Shown: positions 1 to 8,682 of the stretch, piece after piece
Layout: each line of letters opens with the position of its first letter
How positions within the stretch are numbered: position 1 is the first letter of the stretch
DNA from: Pseudomonas sp. Q1-7
GTDB taxonomy: Bacteria; Pseudomonadota; Gammaproteobacteria; Pseudomonadales; Pseudomonadaceae
Direction: 5' to 3'
NCBI RefSeq assembly: GCF_028010285.1
Contig: NZ_CP116304.1
Span: 4,976,501-5,040,500 of the forward strand
DNA length: 64,000 nucleotides
Notes under the pieces: generated by a model
The model's input: only the letters and a program-made list of their open reading frames with translations
What the model was told of the DNA's origin: nothing
Database searches by the model: none
Position numbers and translations under genes: made by a program

Positions 1-1
1 C

Positions 2-460
2 TGGACGATTCCCGCTGAACGCATGAAGAAACGCCGTACTCATATCGTCCCGCTCACGGAACAGGCTCTCGCGCTCCTGGAGGCGATCAAGCCCTACAGT
101 GGACACCGGGAATATGTGTTCCCTGCAGACCGGAACCCACGCACCCACTGCAATAGTCAGACCGCCAACATGGCGCTAAAACGCATGGGCTTCGAAGGGC
201 GCCTGGTCAGCCACGGCATGCGCTCGATGGCAAGCACCATCCTCAACGAGCATGGCTGGGATCCAGAATTGATTGAGGTGGCGCTTGCCCACGTAGATAA
301 AGACGAAGTCCGTAGCGCCTACAACCGGGCGGACTACATCGAGCGCAGACGGCCGATGATGAGTTGGTGGAGCGAGCACATTCAGGAGGCAGCTACTGGC
401 AACCTGTCGGTGTCAGCTATCAAAGAGAATCGGGATAGAAAAGTCGTTTCGATACGCTGA
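2..460 (+). CDS. Tyrosine recombinase (phage-type integrase), C-terminal part
   Basis: The reading frame is open from the window edge (Trp-Thr-Ile-Pro before the first ATG at 23), so the gene starts upstream and only the C-terminal catalytic half is seen. Typical motifs of lambda-type integrases are present: HGMRS (the H-x-x-R box), LAH (second histidine) and a tyrosine in the AYNRADY region that should be the nucleophile. The end, ADYIERRRPMM, is typical of integrases of Pseudomonas genomic islands. It probably drives excision and integration of the element to its right or left. A second, degenerate copy of its tail coding sequence lies at 32518. Confidence 0.85.
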   Translation, partial: WTIPAERMKKRRTHIVPLTEQALALLEAIKPYSGHREYVFPADRNPRTHCNSQTANMALKRMGFEGRLVSHGMRSMASTILNEHGWDPELIEVALAHVDKDEVRSAYNRADYIERRRPMMSWWSEHIQEAATGNLSVSAIKENRDRKVVSIR

Positions 461-538
461 TCAACGGGCTACTACCAACCAAGAGCAGTCATCGAACCCC
501 CAGGCCCTACTAGCTAGGCAGCGGTACTAAAACTGAGG

Positions 539-558
539 GTAGATCAACCGTGATCTAC
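539..558. terminator. Inverted repeat between integrase and CBASS 3' ends
   Basis: A perfect 8-bp inverted repeat, GTAGATCA and TGATCTAC with a 4-base loop, lies between the convergent integrase and cap3 genes. There is no clear U tract, so it may be a weak bidirectional terminator or only a palindrome. Confidence 0.35.
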
Positions 559-560
559 TC

Positions 561-1073
561 CTAGCCCCTGGCCGGCATCAATGCCCAGTGGATAACGCGA
601 GTAAGCGACACTGTCCATAACCCAAGCCCGGCACATCCCTTGGAACGGCCAACAATTAGCATCAACAGGGCATCGGTATTCAGCTTGGAGCCCGAGAGAA
701 TCTTGCGCATGGCAGCATCATCTAGATTGGACGCACCGGGTCGATCTTCGGCGTGCGTGTGCCACTCCCCCAGGTAGATCAGCCCCCTCTCACTTTGCTG
801 TTCAATTGCCCGCTGAGCTGCTGCGGGATCAGACCGGTAGCGGTATCGACTACGTTCATCTCCAGGATATGGCCCCGAGGCAGCAAGGACATGCACCCTA
901 TCTGGCAAAATAGTCCCGAATAGCTGTCCGCCAGCCTCCTTTGCCCACATTGCAGCCTGGCGATGGCTGCGGACATGGTCGAGCACCACGGGGGTTATCA
1001 AGATATCTTGACCCACGCCCTCTAATCGCCCCAGAACACCACCAGCAGCACCATCCTCTCGAAGCCCACTCAC
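561..1073 (-). CDS. cap3: CBASS Cap3, JAB/MPN-type isopeptidase
   Basis: This 170-residue protein carries the JAMM metalloprotease signature: Glu46 in EAGGQLFG, His105-Thr-His107, then Ser115 and Asp118 in the pattern HxH-x7-S-x2-D. In type II CBASS, Cap3 cleaves the bond by which Cap2 joins the C-terminus of the CD-NTase to target proteins. The frame stays open far upstream inside cap2, but a GTG at 1073 overlaps the cap2 stop codon as GTGA. That start gives a length usual for the family and indicates translational coupling. It is the last gene of the CBASS operon. Confidence 0.85.
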   Translation of the reverse strand: MSGLREDGAAGGVLGRLEGVGQDILITPVVLDHVRSHRQAAMWAKEAGGQLFGTILPDRVHVLAASGPYPGDERSRYRYRSDPAAAQRAIEQQSERGLIYLGEWHTHAEDRPGASNLDDAAMRKILSGSKLNTDALLMLIVGRSKGCAGLGLWTVSLTRVIHWALMPARG

Positions 1074-2761
1074 CACGCGTACTCTTGAACAGTATTGGCC
1101 TTGTCGAAAGCCGCTCTGAGCGTGCCCCCTAGGGGCTCTACACGCTCCCGGCTTCCCATCCAGACTCTTCGGCAGGAGTTCGGGACTCGCCCCAATAAAG
1201 CGTCCAAGGCCAGCCCTGCAGCCATGCCAATTGTAGGATGCAGATCCACAGCACCATGCGGCTGGAAAACATTCCCACATCCTGCCTCGACGACGATCGC
1301 CCCCGATTCATCCGGCCAGTCAGTGAGCCGAAAAGACGGGCGTTCATCAACGTCGAATTGAGACATTAGCCTTTCAGGACCGTATAGCAACACAGCATGC
1401 CCAGCCATCGCGTAGGCCTCCGCCCAGGCACTCAAGTATGCAGGGGGACAGGGCAGTGAAGCGCGCCACGCATCGAGAGCCGCCTCGCCCTCCAAATCGA
1501 GACCTGCGGCAATGATCAGATCCGCATCTGCGATTCTGGCTAAGTGCTGAACTGGAAGCCGCTCAAAGCGAGATGGATACGCGTGGTCGAATGTCAAATG
1601 AGGAAACTTGCGAGCCAAAGCCCTGGCGAGTCCTGTCACTTTGTCAACACGCAGGCTATCTACTCCAAGAAAATGGCGAGACGCATTGGCCGAGTGAATC
1701 TCATCACCATCCACAAATATCAGCTCACCCACCCCCGCCTGGGCAAGAAGATTGGCAACGGCCGATCCAATAGCGCCGCACCCCACCACCACCACCCGCC
1801 GGCGGTTGAGCTCAAGGAAGTCCGAAGAATGGTCCCGGCCATGTATCCAGGGTCCATCCACTCTATTAACCACGACACGTTCGATGGCACGCCCCTTGAA
1901 CCACCCTCTGATGCGGTCACCCGGCACATGTGTGATGTTACGAAACCCTCTTGTGAGAGCATCTATAGCCCCGCTCTTGTAGATAACGGCCACAAAGGCG
2001 GGCCCAGTCGGAGTATGAGCCTCAAGAATGAACAACGGTCTGCGCCCGGGCACCAAGCTTCGCCTCAGCACGTCATCCGTGAGCTCTTGTACCAAGTCCC
2101 CCCCTGAGCGTGGGAATTGTGCGGGAGTCAATGGACGGGACAGTTTCAGGAGGGTCGCAGGCAGAATGTCCTTGTCACCAGCATTTACCCCGCAATTGCG
2201 GAGCCAGTCCTTGAGCTGCGTCTTATCGTCAGCAACCACGCACTTCCCCGCACGATAATCAAAGTACTGATAGATCGTTCGGGCCTCCCCGCCCGGCTTA
2301 AGCAAACTCAGGATCTGTGGGCTGCTACTAGCGCTGACTGCCTGCTGCGCCCAATACGCCAAAAACTCCCTTTCGAACTCTGCCTGACACTCGGCTGCCG
2401 AGTAGGTAAGCAGCTCTAAGGCATCAGCAAGGTGCACCCCAATGCGATCAGCCACATCAGCAAACAGGGAGGTCGGACGCAGGCACAATAGGCCGAAGCG
2501 CTCCACATGTGGCCACCGAAAATCGCTGCCAGCACCTGGCGCAAACACCCGCGGTTGTGAGTTGGGGAAAGCAGCATCAATAACGAAGAGCAAGTGGTCC
2601 ACACCGGCAATGCTCACCTCTCCCGCCTGCAAATCAACCCGCCACCCTGAACGAAACGCCCACAGGAAATCGGCCGAAAGCTCTTGGGCAGTCAGGCGAC
2701 GCCATGTATCCGGCCTGCACTCCTGCAGGCCGCGCTCGACGAGATCAAATGGAGACGCCAC
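1070..2761 (-). CDS. cap2: CBASS Cap2, E2-E1 ubiquitin-transfer-like protein
   Basis: This 563-residue protein has an E2-like N-terminal domain (about 1-140, candidate catalytic Cys93 in FGLLCLRP) and a C-terminal E1/ThiF-like adenylation domain. The E1 part shows a nucleotide-binding loop VVVVGCGAIGS near 325-334, a following VDGDEI, and a candidate catalytic cysteine near 496 in EAGCGN. Cap2 conjugates the CD-NTase C-terminus to cellular targets and so primes its activity. The gene starts with GTG directly behind the CD-NTase stop (TGAGTG) and overlaps cap3 by 4 bases. Both candidate catalytic cysteines are intact, so the system looks functional. Confidence 0.9.
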   Translation of the reverse strand: MASPFDLVERGLQECRPDTWRRLTAQELSADFLWAFRSGWRVDLQAGEVSIAGVDHLLFVIDAAFPNSQPRVFAPGAGSDFRWPHVERFGLLCLRPTSLFADVADRIGVHLADALELLTYSAAECQAEFEREFLAYWAQQAVSASSSPQILSLLKPGGEARTIYQYFDYRAGKCVVADDKTQLKDWLRNCGVNAGDKDILPATLLKLSRPLTPAQFPRSGGDLVQELTDDVLRRSLVPGRRPLFILEAHTPTGPAFVAVIYKSGAIDALTRGFRNITHVPGDRIRGWFKGRAIERVVVNRVDGPWIHGRDHSSDFLELNRRRVVVVGCGAIGSAVANLLAQAGVGELIFVDGDEIHSANASRHFLGVDSLRVDKVTGLARALARKFPHLTFDHAYPSRFERLPVQHLARIADADLIIAAGLDLEGEAALDAWRASLPCPPAYLSAWAEAYAMAGHAVLLYGPERLMSQFDVDERPSFRLTDWPDESGAIVVEAGCGNVFQPHGAVDLHPTIGMAAGLALDALLGRVPNSCRRVWMGSRERVEPLGGTLRAAFDKANTVQEYAW

Positions 2762-3808
2762 TCAGCCGAACCTACCACCGCCGTCATTGCGACGAGCAGT
2801 CTCAACTGAAGTCACCGATAGCGCTGCGGTTGAGGCTTTCGACCGCCCCTCGTCGCCGTCATCAGGTTGGTCCGTGAAGAACGACGTATCGAATACCTCA
2901 TCCCACGCCTCTCGTGCCTCCTTACGAGCGCAGTCATGCTTGTCCAATACCTTGAGAGTATCTAGTGCCTCCCCCAAGCAATCCCTGAAGAACTCGACCT
3001 GACCATCGCCGGCCTCAGCAATGTTGCTCGTCACTACAGGGTGCTTAATTTCGGTCGACCACAGCAGCTTGCTGTGAATCTTCTTCCAGGTCTCCCTGAG
3101 CGACACGTCATCACGTTCAGCTTTGCTGACGAAGTGGTCGACGACCAGCTTGGTAATCGCGATGCCGCTGGTGGTTTTGGATTTCCACTTGGCCCTGCGT
3201 GCGAATTTCTTGCTGAGCTTCGTCACCCGGCGCATTTGGCTGCCGTCCGCCTCACCGGCATTGAGCTCGCCAACCAAACCGTTGAACCACCGAGTTACTG
3301 CTCGCGCATCCGACTCAACCCACTCATCACCGCTGGCCAACTCAAAGCGCTCCTCCTCCTTTCCGAAGAGGTTCGTGGCCTTCACGATACGATATACCGG
3401 CACATCAATGTGATAACCCTCGGCGTATACCTGCCGCACACAATTTCTTTTGACTGTTGCCTCTTGCTTGAATCGACCATCCCACTTCAAGGCATTGCAG
3501 ACACGTTGGCGGGCAGCCTTGGGAGCTAGAGGCTCTCCGTCGTCATCAGTCAAATCTTCCGAGCGAAAGTAAGCCCCATCATCGATGTCATAGTCGTTGT
3601 CATTATCCTGAACCATCGTTCGCATCTGGTAGGAGCCTTGTGACCGAATCTCTTTGGGCTGCGGCTTCTCGGCAGTATCCAGCCCATTTTTCAGACGCGT
3701 CCGCCCTGCATCCCGCCGCTTACGCATGTCACCCTGCTGCGCGCTGGATAGCGTGACCTTCTCACGATGAAAGTTGGTCATCTCGCCGTGGCAATCGATG
3801 TCGGCCAT
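2762..3808 (-). CDS. CBASS CD-NTase (DncV-like cyclic oligonucleotide synthase)
   Basis: This 348-residue protein matches DncV/cGAS-type nucleotidyltransferases. A GS motif at residues 58-59 precedes an acidic run with Asp74-x-Asp76 (DYDIDDG), and a third aspartate lies at 135 in HIDVPVY. The stretches DIDDGAYF, HIDVPVYRI and EWVESDARAVTRWFN resemble the same places in Vibrio DncV. It should make a cyclic di- or trinucleotide on phage infection; the exact product cannot be read from sequence. The start has a good ribosome site (GGAGATAAAA) 12 bases behind capV, whose product is the likely receptor of the signal. Confidence 0.9.
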   Translation of the reverse strand: MADIDCHGEMTNFHREKVTLSSAQQGDMRKRRDAGRTRLKNGLDTAEKPQPKEIRSQGSYQMRTMVQDNDNDYDIDDGAYFRSEDLTDDDGEPLAPKAARQRVCNALKWDGRFKQEATVKRNCVRQVYAEGYHIDVPVYRIVKATNLFGKEEERFELASGDEWVESDARAVTRWFNGLVGELNAGEADGSQMRRVTKLSKKFARRAKWKSKTTSGIAITKLVVDHFVSKAERDDVSLRETWKKIHSKLLWSTEIKHPVVTSNIAEAGDGQVEFFRDCLGEALDTLKVLDKHDCARKEAREAWDEVFDTSFFTDQPDDGDEGRSKASTAALSVTSVETARRNDGGGRFG

Positions 3809-3820
3809 TTTTATCTCCGG

Positions 3821-4924
3821 TCAGCTGTTGGCGGAATGTGGCGTGGCTGCTGCAATTGCAGCCTGGAAAGCTTGCATATGAGGATCACGGGCACATGCCG
3901 CCCAGGCGTAGTCCACATCAGAGATCGCCTGTCGGGCAAGCGCGTTCAGCACTTTCGGTCTGGCATCGTCCATGTTCGCCAAGTAATTCCTCAACTCGTT
4001 CGATGGGCATTGGGCCGGTAGACGGAAAGCAAAGCTTCCATCGCCTCGAAGCTGAGCCATCTTGTTCGCCAAGTAGTCGTAGCCCACAGCTTGAGCATTC
4101 AGGCTGGCTTCCATGGCCTTAATACCGAACATCCAACCGAAGGCGTTCCGATTCAAGGAACCTGAGCTGACCTCCTCTCCACCCTGAGAGGGAAGAGTCC
4201 CCAGCATGAACAAATGGATAGGGCGTGCCTCTTTTCGATCACTCAGAATCTCAACAGCCTCCATCATTCCGAGCATTCCTGGGTTGTTTGCCCAAAGACC
4301 TCCATCAACATATGTGGCCGGGGTAGCTCCGGCGCCTCCCGGCTCTTCGAGCATGGCCATGGAGCGAAGAATCGGCGCGGCAGTAGTAGCCATGCAGATA
4401 TCAACAAGCTTGCGTGTATTGTCTCGACCATTGAGGCGGGAAAGATGCTGCGTCTTGAAGACCACTGCAGCATGACGATTGAGATCGACCGTTGGGATCG
4501 CCAGCGCAATGCCGCGGCCTCGATAAACGCTGTCCACCGTGCGCTCACCGAGCGTCTCCTCCAACGCGGAGCGAAGAGCATCATTGCCCTTCTTCAGGCC
4601 GAGCCCTAGAAGCCTGATTGCGTAGCCAGGCAGCGTCTTAGTGCGGAGCCACTGATAGGGGAATATTCTGGGTCCGTTTTCATAGTACAAAGACTGGACC
4701 CGCTGTAACGGGACACCAGCAACTAAGGCGCAAGCTACTATGCCACCAGTGCTGGTCCCGACGATGAGGTCGAATGCACTGCCGACATCCAACAAATTAC
4801 CCACCGTGTCAGCTCGGTTCCGAAGCCGATCCGCGTAGGTTGCAAGGTAGGCAGCTTGGTAAACCCCTCGCATGCCCCCACCATCTAGACATAAAACCCT
4901 GAAAGGCTTTTGTTCCTCTTCCAT
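3821..4924 (-). CDS. capV: CBASS effector CapV, patatin-like phospholipase
   Basis: This 367-residue patatin-family protein has every catalytic landmark: oxyanion loop DGGGMRG (14-20), nucleophile elbow GTSTG with Ser58, and the catalytic aspartate Asp207 in YVDGGLWANNP. In CBASS, CapV is activated by cyclic dinucleotides made by the neighbouring CD-NTase and degrades inner-membrane phospholipids, killing the infected cell. It is the first gene of the four-gene operon. About 250 bases of apparently non-coding DNA upstream should hold the promoter; I could not assign one. Confidence 0.9.
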   Translation of the reverse strand: MEEEQKPFRVLCLDGGGMRGVYQAAYLATYADRLRNRADTVGNLLDVGSAFDLIVGTSTGGIVACALVAGVPLQRVQSLYYENGPRIFPYQWLRTKTLPGYAIRLLGLGLKKGNDALRSALEETLGERTVDSVYRGRGIALAIPTVDLNRHAAVVFKTQHLSRLNGRDNTRKLVDICMATTAAPILRSMAMLEEPGGAGATPATYVDGGLWANNPGMLGMMEAVEILSDRKEARPIHLFMLGTLPSQGGEEVSSGSLNRNAFGWMFGIKAMEASLNAQAVGYDYLANKMAQLRGDGSFAFRLPAQCPSNELRNYLANMDDARPKVLNALARQAISDVDYAWAACARDPHMQAFQAAIAAATPHSANS

Positions 4925-5169
4925 GGTGTCTCCCCCTGATAGCCTTTTGCCCTAGATGGGGTTGTACAGCTGCCATTCAAGTACTTTTCTTCAGTTTTTT
5001 TGTGCCGCTGCTTGCCCTACAGGGAGCAGCTACTCACCGCTGCCTACTTTCAACCAGTTCCTGCTGATTGTGCCAACAGCTGAAAAATCGGCCATTGAGA
5101 CCAAAACGATTCGAAAAAATCTCAGCCCTACATGACTGCAATGACATCAGCACCAAGGAGGTTAGCCCC

Positions 5170-5499
5170 ATGTCATTGCAGTGCCCTCGCTGTCACTCCC
5201 CCAAAGTCGCTTCCTTCCATCACGCCATGAAAGTCGGCGCCGCCATCGGCACCGTGGGTGGTGTTGCGCGCGGCGTCAGCGCTGCCCTGGCAGGTGGCCA
5301 GGCTGGCGCAGCTATCGGCGCATTCGCCGGCCCTGTCGGTATCACCCTCGGCTCCGTGTCGGGCGCCATCCTCGGCGGCCTGGCCGGCGGCGTAGGTGGT
5401 TGCGCACTCGGTGCTCAGCTGGGTGAGTCGCTCGACCGCCACGTCCTGGCCCACAACCTCTGCCTGCTCTGCGGTCATCGCTTCAATCTGCCGGCCTGA
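5170..5499 (+). CDS. Small zinc-ribbon protein with glycine-zipper membrane segment
   Basis: This 109-residue protein begins with CPRCHSPK and ends with a second CxxC pair (CLLCGHRF), together a likely zinc ribbon. The middle (about 25-80) is a Gly/Ala-rich stretch with glycine-zipper spacing typical of membrane-inserting segments. The ATG at 5170 is preceded by AAGGAGG and chosen over an upstream in-frame start at 5068, which lacks one. It opens the plus-strand ICE gene series. Function unknown; a similar layout is seen in the protein at 9429. Confidence 0.7.
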   Translation: MSLQCPRCHSPKVASFHHAMKVGAAIGTVGGVARGVSAALAGGQAGAAIGAFAGPVGITLGSVSGAILGGLAGGVGGCALGAQLGESLDRHVLAHNLCLLCGHRFNLPA

Positions 5500-5591
5500 T
5501 CGCCCCCACACCCTTCTCATTTCAATCGTCCGGTCGGTGCTGCGCCGTGCGCAGCGCTTTATGCCGGCTTACATCCAAAGGAATCACTCTC

Positions 5592-6560
5592 ATGGCACAT
5601 CTCGTCGAAACCATGGCCTACGCTGGCGCTACCCCGTGGCATGGCTTGGGCAATCAGCTCACTCCGAAACAACCCATCGAAGTCTGGCAGCGCGAAGCCG
5701 GCATGGACTGGCAGATTCTGGAAAGCCCGGTGCATTTCAAATCGGACGCCGTCGGCCACCTGGGCGCGATCCATTCGTTCCCCGAGCAAAAGGTGCTCTT
5801 CCGCTCAGACACCAAGGCACCACTCTCGGTGGTCTCGCAGCGCTACCACACCGTGCAGCCAAGGGAAGTGCTCGAGTTTTACCGAGACCTCACCGAAGTC
5901 TCCGGCTACGAGCTGGAAACCGCTGGCGTGCTCAAGGGCGGGCGCAAGTTCTGGGCACTGGCGCGTACCGGGCAGGGTGCTGCGCTCAAGGGCAACGACC
6001 AGGTCAACGGCTATCTGCTGTTGGCGACGTCCTGCGACGGCACCCTGGCCACCACGGCAACGCCGACCACCGTGCGGGTAGTCTGCAACAACACCCTGAC
6101 CATCGCACTGGACGGCACCAGCCGCGCGATCAAGGTGCCGCACAACACCCGCTTCGATCCGAAAGCGGTGAAGAAGCAGCTCGGCATTGCCGTCTCCCAG
6201 TGGGACGACTTCATGTACCGCATGCGTGCGCTGGCTGAACGCAAGGTGCTGTGGCATGAGGCCCTGGGCTTCTTTATGTCCGTGATGTGCGAGACCAGCC
6301 CGACCGGCGCTCTGCCGGAGCAACTGCCCAACGAGCGCGCCCTGCGCAAGGTTCAGGAGCTTTACGAAGGCCGTGGTCGCGGTAGCCAGCTGGACTCGGC
6401 ACGCGGCACCGCCTGGGGCCTGCTCAACGCCGTCACCGAGTACGTCGACCACGAGCGCCGCGCCCGTAGCAACGAGTACCGCATGGACTCGGCCTGGTTC
6501 GGCCAGGGCGCGCAGATCAAGCAACGTGCCCTGGATGCCGCGCTGCAGCTCGCCGCTTAA
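5592..6560 (+). CDS. DUF932 phage/plasmid-like protein
   Basis: This 322-residue protein has the features of the DUF932 (TIGR03299-like) family found in conjugative elements, plasmids and phages: an N-terminal ATPWHGLGN motif, a central AVVSQRYHTVQP-like segment and the TTTVRVVCNNTL region. The biochemical role of the family is not settled. Start chosen at 5592 behind an AAGGA site. It stands first in a block with an exonuclease, a Gp3-like protein and RadC, suggesting a role in element DNA metabolism. A strong intrinsic terminator follows. Confidence 0.85.
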   Translation: MAHLVETMAYAGATPWHGLGNQLTPKQPIEVWQREAGMDWQILESPVHFKSDAVGHLGAIHSFPEQKVLFRSDTKAPLSVVSQRYHTVQPREVLEFYRDLTEVSGYELETAGVLKGGRKFWALARTGQGAALKGNDQVNGYLLLATSCDGTLATTATPTTVRVVCNNTLTIALDGTSRAIKVPHNTRFDPKAVKKQLGIAVSQWDDFMYRMRALAERKVLWHEALGFFMSVMCETSPTGALPEQLPNERALRKVQELYEGRGRGSQLDSARGTAWGLLNAVTEYVDHERRARSNEYRMDSAWFGQGAQIKQRALDAALQLAA

Positions 6561-6582
6561 CCCTCACTCACATCAACCCTCG

Positions 6583-6616
6583 CGCCCGGTCAGCCTTGTG
6601 CTGGTCGGGCGTTTTT
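6583..6616 (+). terminator. Intrinsic terminator 20 bases before the exonuclease start
   Basis: A 12-bp stem (two G-U pairs), CGCCCGGTCAGC with GCTGGTCGGGCG and a 5-base loop, is followed directly by TTTTT. The next start codon is only 20 bases further on, so this hairpin sits in the leader of the next gene and may act as an attenuator rather than a pure operon end. Confidence 0.85.
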
Positions 6617-6635
6617 ATGTCTGCAGGTGAATACC

Positions 6636-7640
6636 ATGAAAGCAACGTCATTGAACGGCAGCACCAGCAAGAAACGCCCTGCCCTGCGCCTGGTCAGCAC
6701 CAAGGAGCTGCCGCGCGAGGACTGGCTGCAGATCCGCAAGCAAGGCATCGGCAGTTCGGATGCCGCGGCGGCCGTGGGCCTGAATCCCTATAAGTCGCAG
6801 CTGGAACTGTGGCTGGAGAAGAGCGGTCGTGATTCCGGCATGCCCAAGGCCGATCCCCACGATGAGGAAAGCCCGATGTACTGGGGCAACGTCCTGGAGC
6901 CCATCGTGGCCTGGCATTACAGCAAACGCACCAAGCACAAGGTCCGCCGCATCAACGCCGTGCTGCAGCATCCCGATCCCCAGCTGCCCTGGATGCTCGC
7001 CAACATCGACCGCGAGGTGATCGGGGCCGACGATGTGCAAATTCTCGAATGCAAGACGGCCGGCATAAACGGCGCACGCCTCTGGAAGGAAGGCGTTCCG
7101 GAGTATGTGCAGTTACAGGTAATGCATCAGCTCGCCGTCACCGGTAAGCAGGCTGCGGATGTCGCCGTGCTGCTCGGTGGCCAGACGCTGGAGATCCACC
7201 GTATAGAACGCGACGAGCAGATGATCGCGCGCCTGATCGAGCTGGAACGCAAGTTCTGGCATTACGTGGAGACCGACATACCACCGCCGGCCGATGGCAC
7301 CGCTTCCGCCGAAGCGGCCCTGCGCTGCCTCTATCCGGAGGACAACGGCCAGGTCGTCGACTTCAGCAACCAAGCCGGACTGGCCGCTGCCTTCATCGAG
7401 CTCAAGGCCGTTCGCCAGTCGATTGCCGACAAGGAAAAGCGCGAGGCCGAGCTCAAGCAGATGCTGCAGCGGGCCATGGGCGATGCCAGCCGGGCGGAGT
7501 TCTCCAGCGGCTACGTCAGCTGGCGCAAGGCCAAGGACAGCATCGGTCTCGATGTCGCTCAGCTGCTCCAGGACAAGCCCTACCTGCAGGCCAAGTACCC
7601 GCTGCTGAAACCCGGTGCGCGGCGTTTCCTAGTCGGCTGA
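6636..7640 (+). CDS. YqaJ-family viral recombinase / lambda-exonuclease-like nuclease
   Basis: This 334-residue PD-(D/E)xK nuclease shows the YqaJ pattern: GIGSSDAAAAVGLNPY near 38-52, Glu88 in GNVLEPIV, Asp125 in ANID and the Glu138-Cys-Lys140 core. Members resect double-stranded DNA 5' to 3' for single-strand annealing in phages and ICEs. The start is taken at ATG 6636; an upstream GTG at 6627 is in frame. The C-terminal third (about 245-290) is charged and helical. No beta/RecT-type annealing protein is evident nearby, so its partner may be the Gp3-like or DUF932 neighbour. Confidence 0.85.
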   Translation: MKATSLNGSTSKKRPALRLVSTKELPREDWLQIRKQGIGSSDAAAAVGLNPYKSQLELWLEKSGRDSGMPKADPHDEESPMYWGNVLEPIVAWHYSKRTKHKVRRINAVLQHPDPQLPWMLANIDREVIGADDVQILECKTAGINGARLWKEGVPEYVQLQVMHQLAVTGKQAADVAVLLGGQTLEIHRIERDEQMIARLIELERKFWHYVETDIPPPADGTASAEAALRCLYPEDNGQVVDFSNQAGLAAAFIELKAVRQSIADKEKREAELKQMLQRAMGDASRAEFSSGYVSWRKAKDSIGLDVAQLLQDKPYLQAKYPLLKPGARRFLVG

Positions 7641-7671
7641 TTTCCGCCTCCATCACCCCTTCCCTCCCCTT

Positions 7672-7713
7672 GGCCAGGCCATGCAGTTCGCGCTGCATGG
7701 CTGGCCTTTTTTT
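7672..7713 (+). terminator. Intrinsic terminator just upstream of the Gp3-like gene
   Basis: A 14-bp stem with one bulged base (GGCCAGGCCATGCAG with CTGCATGGCTGGCC, 6-base loop) is followed by seven T. It ends 18 bases before the ATG at 7732, the same arrangement as at 6583. Confidence 0.85.
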
Positions 7714-7731
7714 ATATCCAGGAGAACCACC

Positions 7732-8682
7732 ATGCTGAAAGGTCTCGCGCTCATCCCTCCTGCGCTCGGTCGCATCTCCATCGGCAAGATCGTCGAGAAG
7801 AACGGCAAGCGCCTGCCGGAGAAGGATGACCAGTTCACCATCACCACCCAGGTGCAAGGCAAGGACGGCTGGCTGCTGCACCCGCTCAACGACGAGCTGC
7901 GTCCGGGCAAGGAGGACAAGCTACGCAGTATCCCGGTGCGCCTGCTGTTCAACGAACCCGAGCTGAATTTCCGAGCCGACTACACGCTTTTCGACCGGCA
8001 ATCGGGGCGGCCGGTTTGCGTCGGCAATGGCGAAACCTGCAAGCGAGTCACCCAGGACGGCATGCAGTCGTTGCCCTGCCCTTCGCCGGATGCCTGCCCG
8101 CTCGCCAAAGGCGGTGCCTGCAAGCCCTATGGCCGACTGAATGTGGTCATTGGTGATGAGGATCTGCTGGGCAGCTTTGTGTTTCGTACCACCGGCTTCA
8201 ACAGCATCCGCACCCTGGCTGCTCGACTGCATTACTTCCAGGCTATCTCGGGTAACCGCCTGGCCTGTCTACCACTGGCGCTGCGTCTGCGTGGAAAGTC
8301 CACCCGGCAAAGCCATGGCACGCCGATCTTCTACGTCGACCTGACGGTACGCGGCGGTATGGACATGGCCGAGGCGCTGCAGGCCGCCAACGAGCTCGAT
8401 GCGCAGCGGCAAGCGGCAGGTTTCGATCAGGCCGCGCTGGATGAAGCCGCGCAGCGTGGCTTCGGCAATGGCGCCTTCGAGGACAGCGAGGAAGACGCTG
8501 GCGCCGTCGCCGAGGAGTTCTACCCCGCCGAGGAAAGCCCATCTCCAGCCACCAACACTCCCCAGCGTTCTGCGAAAACCAGCCTGGCCGAGAAGCTGGA
8601 CGCGCAAGCCCAGCGCCATATCCCACCGACTGATAACCATCAAGGAGCCCAGCATGCGCCTGCACAAGCTGAAGGCCAGTGA
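7732..8682 (+). CDS. Gp3-like / recombination-directionality-factor-like protein
   Basis: This 316-residue protein is a type usually annotated as 'hydrolase or metal-binding protein' in Pseudomonas ICEs and resembles phage Gp3-like proteins. A cysteine-rich centre (CVGNGETC, then LPCPSPDACPLAKGGAC) suggests a bound metal, followed by the conserved FRTTGFNSIRTLAARL and KSTRQSHGTPIFYVDL segments. The last 70 residues are acidic and low complexity. Start chosen at 7732 with a CAGGAGA site; it overlaps radC by 29 bases. The RDF assignment is from memory of the family and is tentative. Confidence 0.65.
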   Translation: MLKGLALIPPALGRISIGKIVEKNGKRLPEKDDQFTITTQVQGKDGWLLHPLNDELRPGKEDKLRSIPVRLLFNEPELNFRADYTLFDRQSGRPVCVGNGETCKRVTQDGMQSLPCPSPDACPLAKGGACKPYGRLNVVIGDEDLLGSFVFRTTGFNSIRTLAARLHYFQAISGNRLACLPLALRLRGKSTRQSHGTPIFYVDLTVRGGMDMAEALQAANELDAQRQAAGFDQAALDEAAQRGFGNGAFEDSEEDAGAVAEEFYPAEESPSPATNTPQRSAKTSLAEKLDAQAQRHIPPTDNHQGAQHAPAQAEGQ

